Below, piece after piece: positions 1-7,337 of a stretch of DNA of 64,000 bases. A program made the translations under genes and the position numbers. Every line of letters starts with the position of its first letter. The stretch's first letter is position 1. The notes under the pieces are model-generated. The model was not told where the DNA came from, made no database searches, and saw only the letters and a list, made by a program, of their open reading frames with translations. Source of the DNA: Candidatus Magnetocorallium paracelense (lineage in GTDB: Bacteria; Nitrospirota; Thermodesulfovibrionia; Thermodesulfovibrionales; Magnetobacteriaceae); contig JAREWP010000087.1 of assembly GCA_029001845.1 (NCBI GenBank), positions 1 to 64,000 on the forward strand. Direction: 5' to 3'.

Positions 1-1555
1 GCGCGCTCTCCCACAATATCCAGAGCGTATGAGACATAACCCATACCACTAAAATGATAAGAACATGACGTCTGAAAAAATCCGCCATCTTCTTTAACAT
101 ACGCGGCCGTTTCTTTTCTCTCTTCAGGCTCTTTCCAATATCCGCTCCGTACGCCACGACCCTGCCCCTTGGATATTTGTACTCAAAAGGTTCCAGGGGC
201 ATTCCAAAGGCGTCGAGATACTCACGATTGGTGTCGTCTGCATAAGAGATGACGACCTCTTCGTCATACACTCCTGTTTTAGCAATATAATTTGCAAACC
301 TCAGAGGTGTTTTGTTCAAGGGATATTTATAATAGAAAACGACTTCAAAATTACAGGCCCTCGCATAATCCTCAATGGCCTGTTTGATTATAAAAGGCTT
401 GATCGCATTTGAACCCTCGACGGCATCCACAAAGAGGGCGCATTTCTCCGTTCCCTCCTTCTCTTTATATATGACGGCTCCCACCCTTACCCGTACGATT
501 CTTCCGTCTCTTGTCGAAAAATCGAGGGCTGACATACTCTTGTTTCTCAGATAGCCGAATGTCCCAAGTCTTCCTTTGGCCCCTTTTCCGAATAACTTTA
601 CCCCCCTCAATGACGCAGAGCTGTAAAACTCCTCCTGATAGGTCAGATCCACCCATGGGTCGCGTCTCCATATCTCCGCCTTACACATATCGCCCGTCAG
701 ATAATCACCTCTACTTATTGCCTGTATGTACTCTTTCAGCCTCTTCTCTCCCTGGGATTCATCTATTAGATAATCGTCAATCAGGGCCTGCAGCATCTCC
801 AGAGACTCCCCTGCGCTTAGGTTTCTCTCCTTATTCATATTGATCTGACTTTGATATTTTTTTACAAAAGAGGTTATGGACTTCTTTCCCTTCTTTAGGC
901 TTTTATGGTATCGTCCGGGGCGATGCGTCCTGTTTTCATCCTTATACCCCAGGAACTCCCTCAAAATCCGCTGTACATAATCGTAATGGTCCTCTGCCTC
1001 AACCCTTTCGGCCTTTCCCTCTTGCAGTTGGTATCTTGCCTGATACTCAGGATTATCCCAATAGTTAGTAACGCCCTGTTCTTTCAATTTCTTTATAACC
1101 GCCGACGCTGTTTCTCCTTCTTCAAGCCGGTTCCTGTAATCCCTTTCTCTCAACATGGCAGCCAGATCAATGGCCATAATCTTCTCCATGGGATGAACAA
1201 AATACCTCTGCGCCATCATAACAATGTACCAGAACAAAAGCACCATATCCATGCCGTATATAACACCTATAATCCTTTGCACTGCTATATTCCCCGGTTT
1301 GATGTATAAAAAGATATTGACACCATAAAGATAGCCGCAAAAGGCGATTATAATGGAAATAATCAGCATTAATATGGGGTGCGAAATCAATGCGCCCATA
1401 TGCTTTGCCCTCAATCTCTCAACCTGCCCCTCATTAATCGAATCATGGGTAATATTCAATCTCCTGAACTTGGCCCAGTGTCTTCTCATCTCAGGAAAAC
1501 CGAATTCTTTCATCCGATCTTCAATTTCCTTAAGTGTGTAATATTCCCTATTCAT
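1..1555 (-). CDS. Large membrane protein of unknown function, C-terminus cut by window edge
   Basis: The minus strand is open without a stop from an ATG at 1555 to base 1, giving at least 518 codons; shorter plus-strand frames here are shadows. The protein begins MNREYYTLKEIEDRMKEFGF. It has a hydrophobic segment around residues 60-85, a second around 95-120, a long charged coiled middle, and another membrane segment at the visible C-terminus (VLIILVVWVMSHTLW). The part between the membrane segments (about residues 330-480) looks like a folded alpha/beta domain but I recognise no family in it. The true 3' end lies outside the window. Coding status is well supported by the length; function is unknown. 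Confidence 0.8.
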   Translation of the reverse strand, partial: MNREYYTLKEIEDRMKEFGFPEMRRHWAKFRRLNITHDSINEGQVERLRAKHMGALISHPILMLIISIIIAFCGYLYGVNIFLYIKPGNIAVQRIIGVIYGMDMVLLFWYIVMMAQRYFVHPMEKIMAIDLAAMLRERDYRNRLEEGETASAVIKKLKEQGVTNYWDNPEYQARYQLQEGKAERVEAEDHYDYVQRILREFLGYKDENRTHRPGRYHKSLKKGKKSITSFVKKYQSQINMNKERNLSAGESLEMLQALIDDYLIDESQGEKRLKEYIQAISRGDYLTGDMCKAEIWRRDPWVDLTYQEEFYSSASLRGVKLFGKGAKGRLGTFGYLRNKSMSALDFSTRDGRIVRVRVGAVIYKEKEGTEKCALFVDAVEGSNAIKPFIIKQAIEDYARACNFEVVFYYKYPLNKTPLRFANYIAKTGVYDEEVVISYADDTNREYLDAFGMPLEPFEYKYPRGRVVAYGADIGKSLKREKKRPRMLKKMADFFRRHVLIILVVWVMSHTLWILWESA

Positions 1556-1679
1556 AATTAAATAGTGTATTATAGCATAATGCAGGTTTGACCTATTCCG
1601 TCATATTCTACCAGGCTATCACCCCTACTCTCAGGATCGTGATTATACAGAGACTGGTCGTTGATTTGATTGTATTTAT

Positions 1680-1735
1680 CTAAGGGTCGAGTCAGAAATA
1701 AGTTGTATATTTAAAGAGACAAATTGGCATTGGAA
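1680..1735 (+). repeat. Family M2 repeat, single end
   Basis: The stretch matches the left end of the full element at 11617-11826 (GGTC-GTCAGAAATAAGTTG, then TATATTTAAAG-GACA-ATTGGCATT). Only one end is present, and it runs up to the start codon of the downstream gene, so the element may supply that gene's leader. Confidence 0.7.
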
Positions 1736-2616
1736 TGGATATTGTTCATCACACACTCATCGGCGGGGCCGTTTATTTAACAGCGTCATCCAATGGATAT
1801 CCAGAGGCAGGGGCTGCATTTGTCGTCGGTAGCGTGTTTCCTGATCTGGATGTTTTTTTCATGCTTTTTGGAAAGAGATTTTATCTCAAACACCATCAGG
1901 CCATTACTCATTCTGTTTTCTTGTCTCCTTTGTATGCGATTATTATTATTTCGCCATTGATTTATCTGCTCGGATTCGATCTGTTAATCTTTTTAGCTGC
2001 TTTATTCGGTATCTGGCTGCATATTGTATTGGACCTTCTCAATACTTTTCGCATCTCGATTCTGTCACCTTATAATAGAAAAAGGTTTAGTTTCGACTCT
2101 CTCTTTTTTATTGACAGCGTCGCTTTGACATTAACCGGCATTTATTATATTGCCGCTATTTTGTATAGATCAAATTTTGTTTTTTATGCCTATTCTGTCA
2201 TTTTTGCAGCCTATATTGTTTTTAAAGTGCGGCTGCATAATAGAGTTACAAGAGATTTAAAACCTTCTCACGCAATTCCGAGCAGCCTGAATCCCTTTGA
2301 ATTTTATATTTTGGAAGAAGATGGAGAGGGATTAACAACATATCTTTACAATAGTCTTTCAAAAAAATCAAAGGAGAGAATACGGCACGGACAATTTCCG
2401 GAAAAATATCACCAACTCGCGGATAAAAGTACAGTCTATAAGGAAATGCAAAAAATAACCAGGGCCTTACACATTACAGATGTGATTGAAGAGAGCAATT
2501 ACATAACCATAACAGCCTCAGACCTGGCAGTGAGGAACTTTGGAGGTAAATTCGGGAGGACTCTGTTAAAGTTCGATAATAAAGGCGGGCTCATCCATGA
2601 AAGCGCCAATGTATGA
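1735..2616 (+). CDS. DUF457/YdjM-family inner-membrane metal-dependent hydrolase
   Basis: The 293-residue protein starts MDIVHHTLIGGAVYL and contains the conserved polar residues of the YbcI/YdjM (DUF457) family: an N-terminal His pair (HH, residues 4-5), the FPDLD motif near residue 38, an HHxxxTHS motif near residue 57, and an HxxxDLLNT motif near residue 105. These lie between four or five hydrophobic segments, fitting an integral membrane protein with a predicted metal site. The C-terminal ~100 residues are soluble and charged. Known members are predicted phospholipid or membrane hydrolases, some of them SOS-regulated; no LexA box is evident here. The start abuts a dispersed repeat and lacks a clear Shine-Dalgarno sequence. 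Confidence 0.8.
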   Translation: MDIVHHTLIGGAVYLTASSNGYPEAGAAFVVGSVFPDLDVFFMLFGKRFYLKHHQAITHSVFLSPLYAIIIISPLIYLLGFDLLIFLAALFGIWLHIVLDLLNTFRISILSPYNRKRFSFDSLFFIDSVALTLTGIYYIAAILYRSNFVFYAYSVIFAAYIVFKVRLHNRVTRDLKPSHAIPSSLNPFEFYILEEDGEGLTTYLYNSLSKKSKERIRHGQFPEKYHQLADKSTVYKEMQKITRALHITDVIEESNYITITASDLAVRNFGGKFGRTLLKFDNKGGLIHESANV

Positions 2617-2637
2617 GCCAATTGCCGCCAACCGGTT

Positions 2638-3009
2638 ATGAAATGGTTGACATGTAAGATAAAAAGAGAGCCAGGATTTCGTTTTAACGTAATAGATTTG
2701 TCTTTTCTCATTATACTGACAGCTCTGTCATATCTGATTTACTCAATTACAGTGGAACATGGACTCTTCTTGCTCCCCATATATATCGGTATAACCTTCT
2801 TCCTCTTTTGCAATGTTTTCAGAATCGGAAACAGACTGGAAGCATTATGGTACATTCCCTTTACGATTACAGTTATCTATGGATTCTTCTCCAATATTGA
2901 GAATCTATGGACTTCGGTTTTGTGGATATGCGAACCCCTTAAAATAGTATTGATTATCTATCATATAATAAAGGGGCCTTATGAAGGAATATTTTATAAA
3001 AAAATATAG
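2638..3009 (+). CDS. Small hypothetical membrane protein
   Basis: This 123-residue ORF lies 21 bp after the upstream hydrolase gene on the same strand. It has three or four hydrophobic segments (about residues 22-40, 45-62, 72-86 and 95-112) and a short basic N-terminus. I recognise no family. There is no clear Shine-Dalgarno sequence, so translation may be coupled to the upstream gene. Its position and membrane character suggest a partner of the DUF457 protein, but this is inference. Confidence 0.5.
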   Translation: MKWLTCKIKREPGFRFNVIDLSFLIILTALSYLIYSITVEHGLFLLPIYIGITFFLFCNVFRIGNRLEALWYIPFTITVIYGFFSNIENLWTSVLWICEPLKIVLIIYHIIKGPYEGIFYKKI

Positions 3010-3168
3010 CTAAAATATTACCTTAAAACAGAGACGTCAATGTTAAGGCAAAGGCTTACTGATCAATAGGCAGAGAATTATGATAAACCTGATAAAAAAT
3101 CCTGTTAATCCTGTCTAAAAAGTTAAGATGGACAAAAATTCATTCTGAAATCATGTGTTTAGTTTTCA

Positions 3169-3312
3169 GGGATTGCCGGTCTGTATAAAGAGATTTGCCT
3201 TATTTTTCTCTGTAGGAACTCCAAAAAGGTGGAAATTCCGATTATGCTCATAAAAAGTCCCTTTTACCTTCAATTGACCTCTGACCTCGGATCACAGTGA
3301 ACAGTTATAAAA
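3169..3312 (+). repeat. Family E dispersed repeat, copy 1
   Basis: About 145 bp, from CAGGGATTGCCGGTCTGT to GATCACAGTGAACAGTTA, match the reverse complement of about 52737-52882 along their whole length, with scattered substitutions. No ORF runs through the element. Confidence 0.75.
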
Positions 3313-3321
3313 AAACATTTG

Positions 3322-3500
3322 GATATCAGTTATCATCTTCTTAATTTCAACACTTTACGCTTCAAAACGTATTCACCCATAAGGGTCTGAGTCAAAATAA
3401 GTTGTCCATTTTGCATCTCGTCTTCAGGTCATCTTTGAACGATCTTCAATCACAAAAGCCTCAAAATAGCTCTGCTATTCCTATGTTTTTGCTCACTCAG
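3322..3500 (+). repeat. Chimera of a partial family B and a partial family M2 repeat
   Basis: Bases ~3322-3382 (TATCAG, TTAATTTCAACACTTTACG, TTCAAAAC) match the left half of family B copies such as the one at 31733. They run directly into GGTCTGAGTCAAAATAAGTTG, the end of family M2, whose internal part (about 3455-3480, reverse strand) resembles 11700-11745. Two elements appear to have recombined or inserted into each other. Confidence 0.55.
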
Positions 3501-3656
3501 ATCGTCCAAATCCACTCTAACCAGAGCCTGTCCCATTGCGTGTGATGCAGAGGGTAGGAGGCGATTTGGGACTGAAAGAAGCAGTGAGTTTGTCGGATTA
3601 TGAATTCAAACAACTTTGAACACCGATTTTTATAGAAGTATAATAGGGTCAACTTT

Positions 3657-3914
3657 TCAGGTTGTATTTTGAGTTAAAAACCGCAAGGAGAAATTATTTA
3701 GCCATGGTATTTTCATTTGTTTATTAAATATTTCCGACCCCATAATGATCGGATTATGGGCCTTTTTTAGCATTTTAACCACGACCTCACCCTGTTTTAT
3801 TTCAATATCAGCACCATTATGGATAAAATTTATATATAATGATGGTGTTTCTTTTTCATGCCCTGTCAGTTTTTTAGCTAACAATCTATAAAGAGTATTA
3901 GCTAAAATAGTCAT
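3657..3914 (-). pseudogene. C-terminal remnant of a DDE transposase
   Basis: An 85-residue minus-strand frame reads like the extreme C-terminus of an IS4/IS1634-like transposase: a helical NTLYRLLAKKL segment, a strand-rich part with IEIKQGEVVVKM, and a terminal AHNPII...IPWLNN pattern. The catalytic DDE part is missing, and the frame collapses in a run of Ts just upstream of the apparent start. The flanks hold other broken frames, so this is a decayed insertion sequence rather than a gene. Family assignment rests on motif memory. Confidence 0.55.
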
Positions 3915-3931
3915 GGTTAAAAAAAAAATGA

Positions 3932-4012
3932 TGATGATAACGCCTTAGAGCTTTACGATATGAGTTTGGATGAAGCTGCGAAAAAAATCATCGAAATAAA
4001 GAAGATGTATTG
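3932..4012 (+). pseudogene. Short C-terminal gene remnant of unknown family
   Basis: An open frame reads DDDNALELYDMSLDEAAKKI...KKMY followed by TGA. It looks like the acidic, helical end of a protein, has no start, and abuts the transposase remnant. No family is recognised. Confidence 0.3.
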
Positions 4013-4269
4013 ATATTGAGATGATCTAAACCGAAAAAAAATCTGTTAAACCATTACAGCAGGCAAGTTTAAATTAATCCATTTCTATTTTACTAATTAT
4101 TCCGGTTTTATGGAGTTATGGAAAGCTTGGCAATAGATGAAAGAATGAGCTTGTATGAGCAGAAGACAAGACACAGTGTTAGCGGTTTTTTTACAAAGCG
4201 ATCGTTGGTTTTACAGGAGATAGAAAAAGGAATCGTATTCTTTTTGATTGAAGAGAAGGAGAAAAAATT

Positions 4270-4353
4270 ATGTCACAGGCTATTATTAATATACCTGACA
4301 ACTACCCACAAGACAAACTTAGAGAAAGGATTAAATCTCCAATTAAAAATTAA
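4270..4353 (+). CDS. Possible 27-residue peptide or antitoxin remnant
   Basis: ATG at 4270 is preceded by AAGGAG at good spacing. The peptide begins MSQAIINIPDNYPQDKLRER, reminiscent of the N-terminus of small antitoxin-type proteins, but it ends after 27 residues. It lies in a region of broken genes, so truncation is more likely than a functional peptide. The overlapping 95-residue frame at 4118-4405 has no support. Confidence 0.25.
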   Translation: MSQAIINIPDNYPQDKLRERIKSPIKN

Positions 4354-4523
4354 TTGCTTTCTTTACTGTCGGCTATGTATAATTGACATATCGGATAACG
4401 AATAAAGGGATTCCTGATTATGGAATTATCCGACAACCGGTATCGATGTTTTTACACTACATATACATTTTCTTTAATTCCTGAATCCCTCTTAATAATT
4501 TTTTTCTGCCACGGAGGTGCATA

Positions 4524-4811
4524 ATGAAGAGATTACGGATTTTTTCGTTTTTTTTACTGACTATTTTAATAATGCTTGCATCTGTTCAAACGTCATTTTC
4601 CAAGGAACGTACGATTACTCTAAACGTTCCGGGCATAACATGATCCGCATCGGCAAAGAGAGTAAGTTCTGCTCTCAAAGAAGTTGAAGGTGTTATTAGT
4701 GCAGATGCTCAGGTGGAAACAAAAGCAGCTACCGTTACATTTGACGATTCTAAAACAAACATGGAAAAGCTAAAAGAAGTGCTTATGGATAAGGGATTTG
4801 CCGTAAAATAA
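4524..4811 (+). CDS. Predicted selenoprotein: periplasmic HMA (MerP-like) metal-binding protein with UGA-encoded metal ligand
   Basis: From ATG 4524 (good Shine-Dalgarno GGAGGTG at 4513-4519) the frame runs 96 codons to TAA at 4809, interrupted only by TGA at 4641-4643 (codon 40). Residues 1-26 form a signal peptide ending near QTSFSK. The rest is a complete HMA/MerP-type ferredoxin fold: TITLNVPGIT-U-SASAKRVSSAL, then EVEGVISADAQVETKAATVTFD, and LMDKGFAVK at the end. In the family the motif is GMTCxxC; here the first Cys is UGA and the second position is Ser. A hairpin with loop AGUUC follows the UGA at bacterial SECIS distance and matches the one in selD of this window. Coding continuity on both sides of the UGA, the domain match and the shared hairpin argue for Sec rather than a stop. 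A recent nonsense mutation in a MerP gene is the alternative. Confidence 0.8.
4641..4676 (+). promoter_or_regulatory. SECIS-like element of the HMA selenoprotein
   Basis: UGA (4641-4643) is followed by a stem of GAGAGUA (4658-4664) with UGCUCUC (4670-4676), including one U-G pair and closing an AGUUC loop (4665-4669). The loop starts 21 nt after the UGA with G as its second base, which fits the known bacterial SECIS rules. The apical AGUUCUG string is also present in the selD hairpin. Confidence 0.75.
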
Positions 4812-4912
4812 TATTGTAAAAGATCGGCTCGATAAAGATAGGAAGCTTTGTTTGTTCACCGCAAAAGGATTTAGGACGTAAAGTTAAAGATAGCCCGTTC
4901 TATAAAAGACAG

Positions 4913-4934
4913 TGCTTAATAAGCAGGCTTTTTT
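4913..4934 (+). terminator. Weak candidate terminator
   Basis: TGCTT-AAT-AAGCA (4913-4925) is a 5-bp stem followed by GGC and six Ts. It lies about 100 bp after the HMA gene, on the same strand. The stem is short, so confidence is low. The rest of 4812-5081 shows no feature I can identify. Confidence 0.3.
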
Positions 4935-5081
4935 ACTCCGTTACGAATGAAATATCTCTATCTTACGTATGTAACGACTTTACGGCAAATGATTACTATT
5001 AAAATCATCAATATATTCATATATATAATGGCGCTCACAGGAACAGGAAACTTCCTTGGAAGGAAAAAACAGTCAGCATAG

Positions 5082-6074
5082 ATGAGACTCTTTATCTTTG
5101 CCGGTTCATCTCATATCAAAAACGCTCTCAAGGAAGTCCTTACTTCTTTGGGCTGTAATGACACTGTTTTCCTGAATCCTAACGATAATCCGCCAACTGT
5201 CCTGAAAGAGGAAGTTAATGATCTCTTTTTACAAAATAGTGTTATATTTGTAGAAATCAATGATCAAGATTTAAATGGTATCGAATTATACAGAGAGCTT
5301 GGAAAAGACTCTTCTTTCAGAAATGTTCCGGCAATCGCATTAGTTCATTCCACGGTAAAGGATCATATTATATGCACTGCCTTTGAGGAAGGCTTCTTCG
5401 ATCTCCTTGCGTATCCTTTCCAAAAAAGAGAGATTCAGGCTCGACTCCATGCCTCAACCAGGCTTAACAGGGAGAGAGAGGCAAGAGTATCCTGTGAGAA
5501 AGATATCATATCATTAACAGAGGGTGCAGAAAAGAGAGGATTACAATACAGTCATAATGTTGATCTGTTGAAAGATGTTTCAGGCGTTGACGATCTGACC
5601 GGAATCCTGAATCATGCTTCCTTCCTCAAATTACTGGATAAAGAGTGGAAAACTGCGACAAGATTTTCCAGACCTGTCTCTCTTGTATTGGCTGCTTTGG
5701 ATTTCTTTAGAATCTTCAATGAAACCTATGGCTCTGATAAGGGAGATCGATGCCTTAAAGATGTTGCGATGGCGATGAAAAGGGCTATTAAAAGACCGGG
5801 AGATGTTGTAGCAAGGTATGGCGGTGATCAGTTTGCCATTATATTACCGGAAACTTCCCATGAGGGCGCCTATCACATGGCGGATATTATTCGGTCTTCC
5901 GTAAAATCACTTGAAATTAAAAATAATAGATCTCCCATTAGCAACTTCCTGACTGTCAGTATCGGGGTTGCGTCTGTTATGATTACAACAGGGTCGGATA
6001 TGGAATCTTTGGTAAACACCGCAAACAGGGCGCTTCATCAGGCAAAAACGGAAGGAAGAAATCGTATTTGTTAA
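5082..6074 (+). CDS. Receiver-like/GGDEF-family protein with GGDQF motif
   Basis: The 330-residue protein has an N-terminal receiver-like domain (about 1-125) and a GGDEF domain (about 165-330). The receiver looks degenerate: where the phospho-acceptor Asp is expected the sequence is FVEINDQDLNG (Glu instead of Asp), and the usual Lys-Pro pair is AYPF. The GGDEF signature reads RYGGDQFAIILPE, with Gln in the fourth position. The DDLTGILNHASF start of the domain and the later SIGVAS strand are intact. Known active cyclases mostly carry GG(D/E)EF, so activity is uncertain. The protein could be a phosphorylation-independent cyclase or a c-di-GMP/GTP sensor. It is 47 bp upstream of gmd with no obvious terminator between. 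Confidence 0.85.
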   Translation: MRLFIFAGSSHIKNALKEVLTSLGCNDTVFLNPNDNPPTVLKEEVNDLFLQNSVIFVEINDQDLNGIELYRELGKDSSFRNVPAIALVHSTVKDHIICTAFEEGFFDLLAYPFQKREIQARLHASTRLNREREARVSCEKDIISLTEGAEKRGLQYSHNVDLLKDVSGVDDLTGILNHASFLKLLDKEWKTATRFSRPVSLVLAALDFFRIFNETYGSDKGDRCLKDVAMAMKRAIKRPGDVVARYGGDQFAIILPETSHEGAYHMADIIRSSVKSLEIKNNRSPISNFLTVSIGVASVMITTGSDMESLVNTANRALHQAKTEGRNRIC

Positions 6075-6121
6075 GATTGTAATGTATTTTATAAAGGGGG
6101 CATCTTAAGAAAGGCTGAACA

Positions 6122-7135
6122 ATGAAAAAAGCTATCATTACAGGAGTTACAGGACAGGACGGCGCGTATTTATCCAAAGTTCTTCTTAATAAAGGATATA
6201 AAGTGTACGGCGCTTTTAAGAGGAATTCAACTTTCGATATGACCAGATTCAGGGAATTGAAAATAGAAAACAAAGTGGAGCTGATACCCTTTGACTTACT
6301 GGAATTTACCAATATTTACAGAACAATAAAAGACATCGAGCCCGACGAACTTTATAATCTTGCGGCGCAAAGTTTTGTTGGCGTCTCCTTCGAACAACCA
6401 CTGCTCACCAACGATATAAACGGAATGGGTACTTTACGTGTGCTTGAAGCATTGAGAACGGTCAGTCCGAAAACAAGATTCTATCAGGCTTCGACATCGG
6501 AGATGTTCGGCAAGGTGAGAGAGACACCACAGAAAGAGGATACGCCTTTTTATCCGAGAAGCCCCTATGCATGTTCTAAACTCCTCTCCCATTGGGCGAC
6601 AATAAATTACAGAGAGTCATACAACATGTTCGCTTGCTCGGGCATTCTCTTTAACCATGAATCCCCTTTACGTGGCATGGAATTCGTTACAAGAAAAATT
6701 TCTTACGCTGTTGCAGGTATAAAAAAGGGACTACAGGATAAATTAATTCTGGGTAATCTCGATTCCAAAAGAGACTGGGGGTATGCTGCTGAATTTGTGG
6801 AGGCCATATGGTTAATGCTCCAACAACCCGAGCCTGATGATTTTGTTATCGCCACAGGTGAAGCTCACTCTGTACGGGAGTTTATAGAACATGCCTTTAA
6901 TTATGTAGATATTGAGATCGAATGGACGGGCAAAGGAATAGAAGAAAAAGGTATCGATAAAAAAACAGGAAAGGTTTATGTGGAATTATCTCCTGATTTT
7001 TTCAGGCCTGCTGAGGTGGATATTTTAATCGGAGACTACAGCAAGGCAAAGAGAATACTTGGATGGTCGCCTAAGACGAAATTTAAAGAGCTCGTCGGGC
7101 TTATGGTGGATGCCGATATGAGGCGGACCGAATAA
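6122..7135 (+). CDS. gmd: GDP-mannose 4,6-dehydratase
   Basis: The 337-residue extended short-chain dehydrogenase converts GDP-D-mannose to GDP-4-keto-6-deoxy-D-mannose, the precursor of GDP-fucose or GDP-rhamnose sugars for surface polysaccharide. It has the N-terminal Rossmann motif TGVTGQDGAYL (about 8-18), the catalytic STSEMFG stretch (about 124-130), the YxxxK pair as YACSK, and the family marker GILFNHESPLRG. Length fits the family. The next gene makes the GDP-mannose substrate and lies 200 bp downstream, separated by a family A palindromic element. No epimerase or reductase for the next step is in the window. Confidence 0.95.
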   Translation: MKKAIITGVTGQDGAYLSKVLLNKGYKVYGAFKRNSTFDMTRFRELKIENKVELIPFDLLEFTNIYRTIKDIEPDELYNLAAQSFVGVSFEQPLLTNDINGMGTLRVLEALRTVSPKTRFYQASTSEMFGKVRETPQKEDTPFYPRSPYACSKLLSHWATINYRESYNMFACSGILFNHESPLRGMEFVTRKISYAVAGIKKGLQDKLILGNLDSKRDWGYAAEFVEAIWLMLQQPEPDDFVIATGEAHSVREFIEHAFNYVDIEIEWTGKGIEEKGIDKKTGKVYVELSPDFFRPAEVDILIGDYSKAKRILGWSPKTKFKELVGLMVDADMRRTE

Positions 7136-7164
7136 ATTTACATTTGTTATTTTAATTCAAAGCT

Positions 7165-7298
7165 CAATGTCATTAACTTAAGGGGTAAAGCGCCATCCGC
7201 CTTCAGCGGCTAAACTCAAAGGCTCCGCTTCACTCCGCCTTCTCAAACATGACCCGCTTCTGTCGGAAGGCGCTTTACCCCCTAAGTTAATGGTATTG
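7165..7298 (-). repeat. Family A palindromic element, copy 1 (134 bp, expanded)
   Basis: The ends are inverted repeats (CATTAACTTAAGGGGTAAAGCGCC with GGCGCTTTACCCCCTAAGTTAATG). Its reverse complement aligns with copies at 24893-24997 and 47669-47773, with about 29 extra internal bases. It occupies most of the gap between gmd and the manC-type gene. Confidence 0.85.
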
Positions 7299-7337
7299 AT
7301 TCAAAATTTATAATTTTTTGATTTCACAGGAGGTTTT

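Noticed and set aside
511-1309. Plus-strand ORFs in the first 1.3 kb
   Set aside because: They are antisense to the long minus-strand frame, which has coherent protein-like composition.
4118-4405. 95-residue ORF upstream of the HMA gene
   Set aside because: Composition is unlike a folded protein, it lies in a region of broken genes, and a better-supported short frame with a ribosome binding site overlaps it.
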